From assembly GCA_945861875.1 (NCBI GenBank), contig CAMAWC010000034.1, forward strand, positions 1 through 38,246: a stretch of 38,246 nucleotides of DNA, written 5' to 3'. The stretch is from Bordetella parapertussis. Its GTDB lineage: Bacteria > Pseudomonadota > Gammaproteobacteria > Burkholderiales > SG8-39. The position numbers and the translations under genes were made by a program. Under the pieces are notes generated by a model, which made no database searches, was not told the DNA's origin, and saw nothing but the letters and a program-made list of their open reading frames with translations. Numbering within the stretch: the stretch's first letter is position 1; each line of letters begins with the position of its first letter. Shown here piece after piece: positions 14,201 through 21,475 of this stretch.

Positions 14201-16435
14201 ATGACCACACCCAAATCCAAAGTCAAAACCCTCCCTGAGGCCACCGGTTTCGAGGGCATTGCCTATGCCGGCATGTCGCGCCGCGCCTTCCTGCTCTCGG
14301 GCACCGGCGCCGCATTCGGCGTGCTGTTCGGCGCACCACTGGCCGGCATTGCCTCTGGTGAAGCCTTCGCCCAGGCCGCTTCGTTCGCACCCAATGCATG
14401 GATGCACGTTGCGACCAACGGCATCGTCACCATTTACTCGCCCGCCTCGGAAATGGGCCAGGGCACCATGACAGCGATGCCCCTGCTGATCGCCGAAGAC
14501 ATGGACCTCGACTGGGCCAGGGTCAGGGTCGAGCAGGCGCCGGCCAATCCCAAGGCCTTCGGCAATCCACGCTTCGGCGGCGGCATGGTCACCGGCGCGA
14601 GCCGCACCACCCAAGGGTATTACGACATCCTGCGCCTCGCCGGCCTGCAGGCGCGGCAGATCATGATGCTCGCCGCGGCGGAAAAATGGGGTGTGCCGGT
14701 GGCGCACGTCACCACCGAACCGCATAGCGTGGTGCACACGACCTCGGGACGCAAAATGGGCTACGGCGAAATCGCCGGCTTTGCCAGGGTGCCGGACACG
14801 GCGCCGGCGCTGGCCAAGACCGACCTCAAGCCGGTCAGCCAGTTCCGGCTCATCGGCAAGGACACGCCACGCGTCGATGTGCCGTCCAAGACCACCGGCA
14901 AGGCGGTCTACGGCATAGACACGCGCCTGCCCGGCATGCTCTACGCGACGGTGTTGCGTCCGCCGGTGCAAGGCGAAAAACCGGAAAAAATCGACGATGC
15001 AGCGGCGAAAAAAGTCGCCGGCGTGGTGAAGATCGTACCCATGCCCTACGGTGTGGGCGTCATCGCCGAAAATTACCCGGCGGCGAAAAAAGCCAGGGCC
15101 GCGCTCAAGGTGGAGTGGAGCAAGACCGCCAAGGCGCGCAGCTACAGCTCGGGCGCGATCACCGCGGCCTACGTCGCACGCTCGCGCGACCTCGCCGACG
15201 GCGGCGTGACCTTCCATGCCGAGGGCGACGCCAAGGGCGCCATGGCCAAGGCGGTCAAGACCGTCAGCGCGGAATACACCTCCGAGCACGTCGCCCACAC
15301 CACCATGGAGCCGATGAACGCCACGGCGCTGGTAACCGGCGACAAGATCGAAATCTGGGCGCCCAGCCAGTCGCCGTTCTTTATCGTCGGCGGACTGACG
15401 CGGGTGCTGGGCTTCCGTCCCGAGAACGTCACCGCCAACATCACGCTGCTGGGCGGCGGCTTTGGCCGCCGCGTCGAGAACGACTACATCCTCGATGCCG
15501 GCATTCTTGCCAAGGCGATGGAAGGCAAACCGGTCAAGGTGATCTGGAGTCGCGAGGACGACGTGCAAAACGACAAGTTCCGCCCGCTGGTGGCGCAACA
15601 CCTGTCGGCGGGTCTGGACGACAAGGGCAACATCGTCGCCTTCCGGCATCGCATCGTCGCCGAGTCGATTTACGCGCGCGTCGCGCCGCCGCTCTTTCAG
15701 CAGGCAGGCGGCAAGGACCAACCGGTGTGCGAGGGCGCCGAGATCAATTACGACGTGCACAACCACCTGGTTGAGTACCTGCGCGAGCAGCGCGGCATCG
15801 ATGTCGGATTCTGGCGCGCCGTGGGCCCCGGCTACACCAAGTTCGCCATCGAATCGCTGATCGACGAAATCGCCATTGGCGCCGGCCGCGACCCGGTTGA
15901 GTACCGCCTCGCCATGCTGGCGAAGGTGCCGCGGGCACGCGCCGTCATCGAGGAAGCGGCGAAAATGGCCGACTGGAAAAAGCCGCGCGCCGCGGGACGC
16001 GCCCTGGGCTTCGCCTACTCGGACGCCTGGAACACCCACTGCGCCGAAATCGCCGAGGTCTCGGTCGACAAAAAAACCGGCAAGTTCCGCGTGCACGAAG
16101 TCTGGAGCGCGGTCGATTGCGGCGTCGCGGTGCAGCCGGCCAACGTCGCGGTGCAGATAGAGGGCTCGATCATGTTCGGCATCAGCCACCTCAACGAGCG
16201 CATCACCATCAAAGAGGGCGTGGTGCAGCAGTCGAACTTCCACGACTACCCCATCCTGCGCATGAACGAGGCGCCCAAGGTGACGGTCAAGGTGATGCCC
16301 ACCGACAACCATCCGGGCGGCGTCGGTGAATCAGGCCTCGGCCCGATCGCCGCCGCGGTCGGCAACGCCATCGCCAAACTCACCGGCAAGCGCGTGCGCA
16401 CCCTGCCCTTTGATACCAACCTGATCAAAGCCTGA
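14201..16435 (+). CDS. Molybdopterin-dependent oxidoreductase, large subunit (IorB-type, Tat-exported)
   Basis: The 744-residue large subunit of a molybdenum hydroxylase. A twin-arginine signal (SRRAFLLSG plus a hydrophobic stretch ending near EAFAQAAS) predicts folded export to the periplasm. Family motifs include SEMGQGTMTAMPLLIAED near the N terminus, GGGFGRRVENDY in the middle and GGVGESGLGPIAAAVGNAI at the C terminus, where the Glu is the expected catalytic base. Isoquinoline 1-oxidoreductase beta and nicotinate dehydrogenase-type enzymes have this form and hydroxylate N-heterocycles or oxidise aldehydes, often with a cytochrome c partner; none is encoded here. ATG 14201 has an AAGGAGCGCGCC SD. 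A strong terminator ends the operon. The substrate is unknown. Confidence 0.93.
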   Translation: MTTPKSKVKTLPEATGFEGIAYAGMSRRAFLLSGTGAAFGVLFGAPLAGIASGEAFAQAASFAPNAWMHVATNGIVTIYSPASEMGQGTMTAMPLLIAEDMDLDWARVRVEQAPANPKAFGNPRFGGGMVTGASRTTQGYYDILRLAGLQARQIMMLAAAEKWGVPVAHVTTEPHSVVHTTSGRKMGYGEIAGFARVPDTAPALAKTDLKPVSQFRLIGKDTPRVDVPSKTTGKAVYGIDTRLPGMLYATVLRPPVQGEKPEKIDDAAAKKVAGVVKIVPMPYGVGVIAENYPAAKKARAALKVEWSKTAKARSYSSGAITAAYVARSRDLADGGVTFHAEGDAKGAMAKAVKTVSAEYTSEHVAHTTMEPMNATALVTGDKIEIWAPSQSPFFIVGGLTRVLGFRPENVTANITLLGGGFGRRVENDYILDAGILAKAMEGKPVKVIWSREDDVQNDKFRPLVAQHLSAGLDDKGNIVAFRHRIVAESIYARVAPPLFQQAGGKDQPVCEGAEINYDVHNHLVEYLREQRGIDVGFWRAVGPGYTKFAIESLIDEIAIGAGRDPVEYRLAMLAKVPRARAVIEEAAKMADWKKPRAAGRALGFAYSDAWNTHCAEIAEVSVDKKTGKFRVHEVWSAVDCGVAVQPANVAVQIEGSIMFGISHLNERITIKEGVVQQSNFHDYPILRMNEAPKVTVKVMPTDNHPGGVGESGLGPIAAAVGNAIAKLTGKRVRTLPFDTNLIKA

Positions 16436-16450
16436 TCAGCAAAGCCGTTC

Positions 16451-16490
16451 AAAAGCCCTGCGCCGTGGATGCGGCGCAGGGCTTTTTTTT
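16451..16490 (+). terminator. Rho-independent terminator after the Mo-hydroxylase operon
   Basis: Perfect 14-bp arms (16451-16464 and 16473-16486) with an 8-nt loop, running directly into eight T residues, 16 nt after the stop codon. Confidence 0.95.
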
Positions 16491-16508
16491 GTTCATTTAT
16501 TGCATGCC

Positions 16509-16542
16509 GATGGCTGGAAAGCCGCTCTGGACGGGCGTTTCC
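16509..16542. repeat. Copy of the GGCTGGAAAGCC short REP-like repeat
   Basis: GATGGCTGGAAAGCCGC at one end and ACGGGCGTTTCC at the other. It matches 38215-38246 in orientation (both end in GGGCGTTT) and 9887-9915 in reverse complement. It lies in the 309-bp gap 16436-16744, which otherwise holds the terminator before it and a promoter after it. Confidence 0.65.
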
Positions 16543-16686
16543 GGGTGATACCATAGGCTCGGCACGGCCAGAATCGGGGCATCGCCCCTGTTGTGGCGCG
16601 GCTTCTGCATGACTGCTTTCGGCCATCAGCAGACAGTCAGTACTGTCGCCGGATAGCAGCCGTTCAGGTAACAAATCATCAACATA

Positions 16687-16715
16687 TTGCCAGCAATCAA
16701 TCGCCTTACTATAAT
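16687..16715 (+). promoter_or_regulatory. Sigma-70 promoter of the AbrB/VapC pair
   Basis: TTGCCA (16687-16692) and a perfect TATAAT (16710-16715) are separated by 17 bp, 30 nt before the AbrB-type antitoxin start. Autoregulation by the antitoxin pair is usual for such operons. Confidence 0.75.
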
Positions 16716-16744
16716 GCTAGACGTAAGGACAAAAGGAGAATGCA

Positions 16745-16963
16745 ATGTCAAACGACGCCACGCTTACTAGCAAAGGTCAAACAACGATTCCCAAGGAAAT
16801 TCGGGATAGTCTTTCCATGAAGGCCGGAGACCGGATGACGTTCACGTTGATGCCAGATGCCACAGTAGTCATGCGAGTGAAGACCAAAAGCGTCATCGAA
16901 CTGGCGGGTGTTTTGCACAAGAAGGGTCGCAAGCCTGTTCCGGTTGAGCAGTTGTCGCGGTGA
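16745..16963 (+). CDS. AbrB/SpoVT-type antitoxin of a VapBC-like pair
   Basis: A 72-residue protein starting with the swapped-hairpin AbrB motif: ATLTSKGQTTIPKEIRDSLSMKAGDRMTFTLMPDATVVMRV. The short C-terminal tail (HKKGRKPVPVEQLSR) would wrap the toxin. A strong AAAAGGAGAATGCA SD precedes the ATG. The stop overlaps the toxin start, so production is coupled. It should bind both the toxin and its own promoter region. Confidence 0.92.
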   Translation: MSNDATLTSKGQTTIPKEIRDSLSMKAGDRMTFTLMPDATVVMRVKTKSVIELAGVLHKKGRKPVPVEQLSR

Positions 16964-17358
16964 TGCTGGGGGTCGATACTAATGTTCTCGTTCGCTTCCT
17001 GGTTCGGGATGACGAAGCTCAGTTTGAGAAGGCACGAAAGCTGATCAAGCGCGAGCTCGCGGCAGGGCGCCGCGTCTTCGTCAGCCAGCTGGTTCTCCTG
17101 GAAACCGAATGGGTACTGCGTAGCCGATACAGCCTGCCGAAGAACCTGATCATTGAGGCCATCTCGGGCTTGCTCGACGCGGCCGATGTTCGATTCGAGG
17201 ATGAGCCGGCCATCGAGGAGGCCCTTTTCATCTGGAAGGATACGACTTCCGATTTCGCCGATTGTCTGATCGGCGTCCAAAACCGACGGCTCGGATGTCG
17301 AGCGACGGCAACCTTCGATATGAAGGCTTCCAAGTTGCCTGGATTTATAACTGCCTAA
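16963..17358 (+). CDS. PIN-domain toxin (VapC-like ribonuclease)
   Basis: A 131-residue PIN-domain protein. Acidic active-site residues are visible in LGVDTNVLVRFL (N-terminal Asp), LLETEWVLRS (Glu) and TSDFADCLIG (two Asp in the C-terminal part), followed by ATFDMKASKLPGF. VapC toxins cleave RNA, often tRNA, when freed from their antitoxin. The ATG shares one base with the antitoxin TGA; a GTG three bases earlier is an equally possible start. No sign of damage. Confidence 0.92.
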   Translation: MLGVDTNVLVRFLVRDDEAQFEKARKLIKRELAAGRRVFVSQLVLLETEWVLRSRYSLPKNLIIEAISGLLDAADVRFEDEPAIEEALFIWKDTTSDFADCLIGVQNRRLGCRATATFDMKASKLPGFITA

Positions 17359-17374
17359 CGACAATCCGCCAAGC

Positions 17375-17740
17375 GTGGTCACATCGCGTTTGCTAGAGGC
17401 GTTCCTGGCCTGCCCCGTTAAGTGCCATCTGCTGTACAAGGGCGAGGTCCCCGTCGGTACCGAATACTCAGCATGGGCCGCCGCGAGGGAGGAATCTTAT
17501 CGGCGCGAAGGCTTCCGGAAGCTGACATCCCAAGAGGCGGGACCGGACATCGCTTCGACGGAACCCGCCCTCTGGAAGTACGAGTCCTGGCGGTTCGCCG
17601 CCGGCAAAACAGTACGGACCGAAAGCGAGTCTGGCTGGAATCGGCCAGAAGCAGGCAGTCGCCAAGCGCTACCGGAAATCTCAGGGACAGACCACGGGTT
17701 CCTGCACGTCGAGAACCTTGATCTGTTCTGCATTACATAA
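17375..17740 (+). pseudogene. N-terminal remnant of a TM0106-type RecB-like nuclease
   Basis: A GTG-started frame of 121 codons. The first 80 or so residues (VTSRLLEAFLACPVKC, GTEYSAWAAAREESYRREGFRKLTS, then WKYESWRFAAGKTVRTES) recall the N terminus of large TM0106-family RecB-like putative nucleases, whose full length exceeds 1000 residues. The similarity then ends, the remaining residues look unrelated and the frame stops. The expected PD-(D/E)XK nuclease region and the C-terminal part are absent. Most likely a decayed fragment left in a toxin-antitoxin island; it could also be a short unrelated gene. The family link is from memory. Confidence 0.45.
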
Positions 17741-17772
17741 ATCGTGATGCGCCAGTTCGTGACCCAAACAAC

Positions 17773-18213
17773 TCACGCAGTCTTCGCATCAAACCCCTTA
17801 AGCGCCAACGCCACCACGCGCGGCACCGGCTTGGCGCCTGACTCGTAGTACGCCACCGCCCGGCGCGACAGGCCCAGGCTGTGCGCCGCTTCGGTGAGCG
17901 AGAGCCCGTGCGCGGCGCGCCACGCGGAGAAGTCAACGGACTCGCCCTGCGTCGCTTGTTCCCGCGCAATACGCCATACCGCGTCCGCGCCGATTTCGAT
18001 CTCAGCCCCTTCCCGCCCACCCCACGAAAGTGAATGGCCCCATTCACCCGGTACAACGGTGGCGAAGCGTGCTTTCTTCAGCGCAGGCGCAAGCGAGGCA
18101 TGCGCCTTGAGCGCGGCGCCGACGTTCACCTTGTCGATCCGTCCGGTGGACCAGATCACTTCGACCCGATGCGGCGCCAGCGCGCGCGCCGCTTTGATGG
18201 TGGGCAATTTCAT
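17773..18213 (-). CDS. DUF2442 plus XRE-type helix-turn-helix protein (putative antitoxin)
   Basis: A 146-residue two-domain protein. Residues 1-80 resemble DUF2442 (RIDKVNVGAAL...; GEWGHSLSWGG...). Residues 92-146 form an XRE-like HTH (WRAAHGLSLTEAAHSLGLSRRAVAYYESGAKPVPRVVALALKG). DUF2442 proteins commonly sit next to DUF4160 proteins as predicted toxin-antitoxin pairs, which matches the broken DUF4160 gene immediately upstream; the two overlap by ATGA. The HTH suggests that this protein binds the palindrome before the pair. Confidence 0.85.
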   Translation of the reverse strand: MKLPTIKAARALAPHRVEVIWSTGRIDKVNVGAALKAHASLAPALKKARFATVVPGEWGHSLSWGGREGAEIEIGADAVWRIAREQATQGESVDFSAWRAAHGLSLTEAAHSLGLSRRAVAYYESGAKPVPRVVALALKGFDAKTA

Positions 18214-18437
18214 GAATTCAGTTCCTTCCAGCGTAGTCGCAACAATTCCCGGTTTTCCCGCGCCCAGGCCAGCGCCTCGTCCAGCACAGCCCGGTCAACA
18301 CTGCCGACTATCACCACCAGCCTGACAATCCAAACGCTGCAACGTCCGTCCGGCGTTTACACATGAAAGTGCGGCTCACCGTGGTCGTTCGCATACATGG
18401 CGATCTTGCCGTTGGAGAGCCGCTTCAGCGTGGGCAT
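18210..18437 (-). pseudogene. DUF4160 gene interrupted by one in-frame stop codon
   Basis: From ATG 18437 the frame reads MPTLKRLSNGKIAMYANDHG then EPHFHV, the N terminus typical of DUF4160 proteins. It then meets a TAA at 18359-18357 (codon 27). In the same frame, without any indel, it continues as TPDGRCSVWI ... SVDRAVLDEALAWARENRELL ... RWKELNS to a TGA that overlaps the HTH gene start (ATGA). The intact second half and preserved coupling indicate a single nonsense change in an otherwise whole 75-residue gene. It could also be a sequencing error or a stop read through at low level. Confidence 0.75.
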
Positions 18438-18446
18438 GGAACAGTT

Positions 18447-18465
18447 TAGTGCATGCTATGCACTA
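18447..18465 (-). promoter_or_regulatory. Palindromic operator candidate before the DUF4160/HTH pair
   Basis: TAGTGCAT at 18447-18454 and ATGCACTA at 18458-18465 form a perfect 8-bp inverted repeat around a 3-bp centre, 9 bp before the DUF4160 start codon. This is a typical size and position for autoregulation by an HTH antitoxin. Confidence 0.6.
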
Positions 18466-18483
18466 TTTCAAGGGGCTCCGGGA

Positions 18484-18530
18484 ATACCTCAGGCTGCGGT
18501 TTCCTTCAATTCGAAAACCGTGGCCTGTCC
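18484..18530. repeat. Hairpin repeat related to the GGACAGGCCACG type
   Basis: CAGGCTGCGGTTT (18490-18502) pairs imperfectly with AAAACCGTGGCCTG (18514-18527). The arm CGAAAACCGTGGCCTGTCC is the near reverse complement of the arm at 10389-10410, showing a dispersed family. Confidence 0.65.
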
Positions 18531-18594
18531 GGCAAGTGCGGCTGTGCTATGTTGTCGCGTCAGGGCAATCACCCATGCATCAGGAGGAACACCC

Positions 18595-19722
18595 ATGAAA
18601 ATCCGCGCCGCAGTTCTTAACCAGATGCAAATACCGCAACCTTACGCGACCACCAGGCCGATCAGCATCGAGACCATTGAGCTCGATCCGCCCGGCCCGG
18701 GCGAGGTACTGGTAAAAATTGCCGCTGCGGGGCTGTGCCATTCCGACCTGTCGGTCATCAATGGCGACCGGCCGCGGGTGATGCCGATGGTGCTGGGCCA
18801 CGAAGCCGCGGGCATCGTCGAAGAGCTCGGGCCCGGCGTCCTCGATTTGCAGCGCGGCGACCATGTGGCGCTGGTGTTCGCGCCCAATTGCGGCCACTGC
18901 ATGCCCTGCCACGAGGGCCGACCGGCGCTGTGCGAGCCGGGCTTTGTCGCCGCGGTCGCCGGCACGCTGCTCGGCGGACACCGCCGCCTGCATCGCACCG
19001 ACAACAGCCTGCTCAATCACCAGGCCGGTGTGTCCTGTTTTGCCGAATATGCGGTGCTGGCGCGTGGTTCGCTGGTCAAAGTGGATCCCGCGCTGCCGTT
19101 CGATGTCGCGGCGCTGTTCGGCTGCGCCGTGCTCACCGGGGTCGGTGCGGCGATCAATTGCGCCCAAATGAAACTGGGCAGCTCGGCCGCGATAGTCGGC
19201 CTCGGAGGCGTCGGCCTGTCGGCGCTGCTGGGCGCGCTCGCGGCGGGTGCGCGCGAGGTCGTCGCCATCGACAAGCTCGACTCGAAACTGGAGTTCGCGC
19301 GCACGCTCGGCGCCACGCACACCTTTAATGCCGGCGATCCGGACTTGGTGGCGAAGGTCAAGGCGGCGACCAACGGCGGCGTCGAGGTGGCCATCGAGGC
19401 GGCGAGCGCGGTTGCCGCCCTCGATACGGCCTACAAGATCACCCGGCGCGGCGGTACCACGGTTACCGTCAGCCTGCCGCCGCCAAGCGCCACGCTGGCC
19501 GTGCCGGCGGTCAACCTGGTGGTCGAGGAGCGCACGCTCAAGGGCAGCTTCCTCGGCTCGGCCGTGCCGCAGCGCGATCTGCCGCGCTACATTTCACTTT
19601 TTTTTGCCGGGCGGCTGCCGATCGACAAGCTGGTGACGCATAGAATAAAACTCGACGAGATTAACCTCGGATTCGACCGCCTCGCCAATGGCGAGGCGAT
19701 CAGGCAGGTGATCGTTTTCTAG
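18595..19722 (+). CDS. Zinc-dependent alcohol dehydrogenase (MDR superfamily)
   Basis: A 375-residue medium-chain dehydrogenase. The catalytic zinc ligands are suggested by AGLCHSD and GHEAAG; the structural zinc site by four cysteines in CGHCMPCHEGRPALC. The Rossmann fold carries GLGGVGLSALLG with an acidic residue after the next strand (AIDK), favouring NAD. The layout, including the 20-residue segment GTLLGGHRRLHRTDN, fits class III-like or aryl-alcohol dehydrogenases. ATG 18595 has an AGGAGGAACACCC SD. It stands alone on this strand; substrate unknown. Confidence 0.92.
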   Translation: MKIRAAVLNQMQIPQPYATTRPISIETIELDPPGPGEVLVKIAAAGLCHSDLSVINGDRPRVMPMVLGHEAAGIVEELGPGVLDLQRGDHVALVFAPNCGHCMPCHEGRPALCEPGFVAAVAGTLLGGHRRLHRTDNSLLNHQAGVSCFAEYAVLARGSLVKVDPALPFDVAALFGCAVLTGVGAAINCAQMKLGSSAAIVGLGGVGLSALLGALAAGAREVVAIDKLDSKLEFARTLGATHTFNAGDPDLVAKVKAATNGGVEVAIEAASAVAALDTAYKITRRGGTTVTVSLPPPSATLAVPAVNLVVEERTLKGSFLGSAVPQRDLPRYISLFFAGRLPIDKLVTHRIKLDEINLGFDRLANGEAIRQVIVF

Positions 19723-19767
19723 CAGGGCATACAGCCCTGCGGCGCAAGGGGACAGGGTGTCAGTGTG

Positions 19768-20574
19768 TCAGGGCGCCGCTGCACACAGCGGCAGCGCCAG
19801 CGCCTGCAGCACGTCGCCGGTCCTGCGGTTTTGCACAAAGGCAACGGCGCCCGACTGGCTGCGATTGCGTCCGGCGAGTGAAACGGCGAGTTTCGATTCC
19901 ACGCGACCATCGCCACCCAAGGCAACCGCTGCGCCCCAGTCGCGCGCCACATGGTCGTGCTGCAGCGTGGCGCCCTTGTTCTCGCCGGCCTGCACCGCGC
20001 TCGACAGGCCGTTCTCGTACAGCGCCAGCACCAGCCGGGCGTCGGCGCGATCTTCGGGCTTACCCGCGGGCTTATCCCCGATTGCGTTGAGACTGGCGCT
20101 GCCCCTGATTTCGATGCGCCCCGCGCCGGCGTCGTGGATCTCCAGCGCAATATCCGCCCGCGCCGGCTGCGCGTTGATGCGCCTTACTTCCGCGGCAAGG
20201 CCGCCGCCGGACCAGCGGCGAAAGTCGCGACCTGCGAGCAGCACCTGCGGTGTATAGACAAAGCTCGCCTTGTTGGCCGCGCTCGCCTCCTTTTGCCGCG
20301 CGGTGAACAAGGGTTTGGCGTAGGGATCCTTCCAGCCGATGTAGTCCCAGTAATCGACGTGCAGCGACAAGGCCACCGCCTTGTCCGGCGTGATGCCCTC
20401 GCGCGGCAGCGAGCGCAGCCAGCGGTCCGCCGGCGGGCAACTGTCGCAGCCCTCCGAGGTGTAGAGCTCGACCAGGGCCACGGTGTGGGCGCCGCTTTGG
20501 GCGCTGCACAGCGCGGCGGCGGCAGCCGGACCTGCGGCGGTGCACAGTGTCAAAAGCGATAGCCATGTTTTCAT
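19768..20574 (-). CDS. DUF1223 thioredoxin-like exported protein
   Basis: The 268-residue product has an Ala-rich signal peptide (residues 1 to about 22) and then VALVELYTSEGCDSCPPADRWL, the DUF1223 signature with a thioredoxin-like CxxC (Cys43, Cys46). DHVARDWG and related segments follow. Proteins of this family are predicted periplasmic or secreted, of unknown function. ATG 20574 has only a weak SD (AGAAAG); an extended frame upstream lacks a signal peptide at its start and is not used. Confidence 0.85.
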   Translation of the reverse strand: MKTWLSLLTLCTAAGPAAAAALCSAQSGAHTVALVELYTSEGCDSCPPADRWLRSLPREGITPDKAVALSLHVDYWDYIGWKDPYAKPLFTARQKEASAANKASFVYTPQVLLAGRDFRRWSGGGLAAEVRRINAQPARADIALEIHDAGAGRIEIRGSASLNAIGDKPAGKPEDRADARLVLALYENGLSSAVQAGENKGATLQHDHVARDWGAAVALGGDGRVESKLAVSLAGRNRSQSGAVAFVQNRRTGDVLQALALPLCAAAP

Positions 20575-20810
20575 GATGTTCTTTCTGCGCACTCGATTTG
20601 CCATGCCGGTTGGTCGCGCCAATCGGGCAGGCCTTACAGCGCGAAACGCTGATTTAGTGCGCAAGCTCGCCACAGCGCGCAATAGTGAAGTCGCCCTCCT
20701 CCCCGCAAACGCCTTCTCACGCCCGTCCCGGATGCGCCGCCCCACAGGAGTTTTGTCGCACCGGGGAAATAATCTAGATTTTGTGGCGGCGCGCCCCCAT
20801 ACTCGATGCC

Positions 20811-21443
20811 ATGGAAATGGCAGAACTGCTGGGCTGGATTGAGCGATACGACCAGTGGGTCTATGGCCTGCTGCTGGTCTACTGCCTTGGCCAGACAGGG
20901 CCACTGCCGATGCTGGCAGCCTTTGCCGCGGCACAGGGGGCGCTGCGCGTGGACGCCGTGGTTCTGGCGACCGTACTGGGCAGCATCGCCGGCAGCCAGG
21001 TGCGCTTTGTGGCGGGACGATTCGCTTCCCCCTGGATCTGCCGCACCTTTCCCGGCTTTGCGCCCTGGATCGCCCTGGCCTGCGCCGGGGTTGAGCGCTA
21101 CAGCCTGGGCGTTCTGCTGGGTTATCGCTTCGTCAAAGGTACTTTTTCCCTGGTTGGACTGGGTGCGGGCGCATCGCTGCTGGCCTGGCGACGCCATCTG
21201 CTGCTGGACAGTGCGGGGGCCTTGCTGTGGATCGGCGTGATGGTTGGCATTGGCTGGACGTTCGGGCGTCTGGGTGGGGCACTTGATCCGCGCTGGGCGG
21301 CCTACCTTGGATTGAGCTTGCTGGTCCTGAGCACCGTCGCGCTGGCCGTAGTGGGTAACACCATCAAAGCCCGCCTGCAACCGCTGGCCGAGCAGATTCT
21401 GGCTGAGCGGATATCAAAGAGAGTGATTCCACAGCCCGTCTGA
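20811..21443 (+). CDS. DedA/VTT-like integral membrane protein
   Basis: A roughly 210-residue hydrophobic protein with about five predicted membrane segments. It has an N-terminal amphipathic start (ELLGWIERYDQWVYGLLLVYCLGQTGPLP), a GSIAGSQVRFVAGRF segment and GYRFVKGTFSLVGLGAGASLLAWRRHL, which recalls the R-F-x-(P/K)-G-x2-(S/T) motif of DedA/VTT membrane proteins linked to lipid scrambling. The similarity is partial, so the family is tentative. The start is uncertain: ATG 20811 and ATG 20817 lack clear SDs and an in-frame TTG lies at 20781. Confidence 0.6.
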   Translation: MEMAELLGWIERYDQWVYGLLLVYCLGQTGPLPMLAAFAAAQGALRVDAVVLATVLGSIAGSQVRFVAGRFASPWICRTFPGFAPWIALACAGVERYSLGVLLGYRFVKGTFSLVGLGAGASLLAWRRHLLLDSAGALLWIGVMVGIGWTFGRLGGALDPRWAAYLGLSLLVLSTVALAVVGNTIKARLQPLAEQILAERISKRVIPQPV

Positions 21444-21475
21444 TGTTGAAGTAAATCAAGCTTCATGATGCATCC

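Noticed and set aside
14153-16312. 719-codon minus-strand frame opposite the molybdenum hydroxylase
   Set aside because: Antisense shadow of a gene with full family motifs; composition (His, Arg, Val, Gly) has no domain.
21446-21459. TTGAAGTAAATCAA as an FNR-like box before the MFS gene
   Set aside because: One base off consensus and only 17 bp from the start codon, too close for activation; could at most act as a repressor site.
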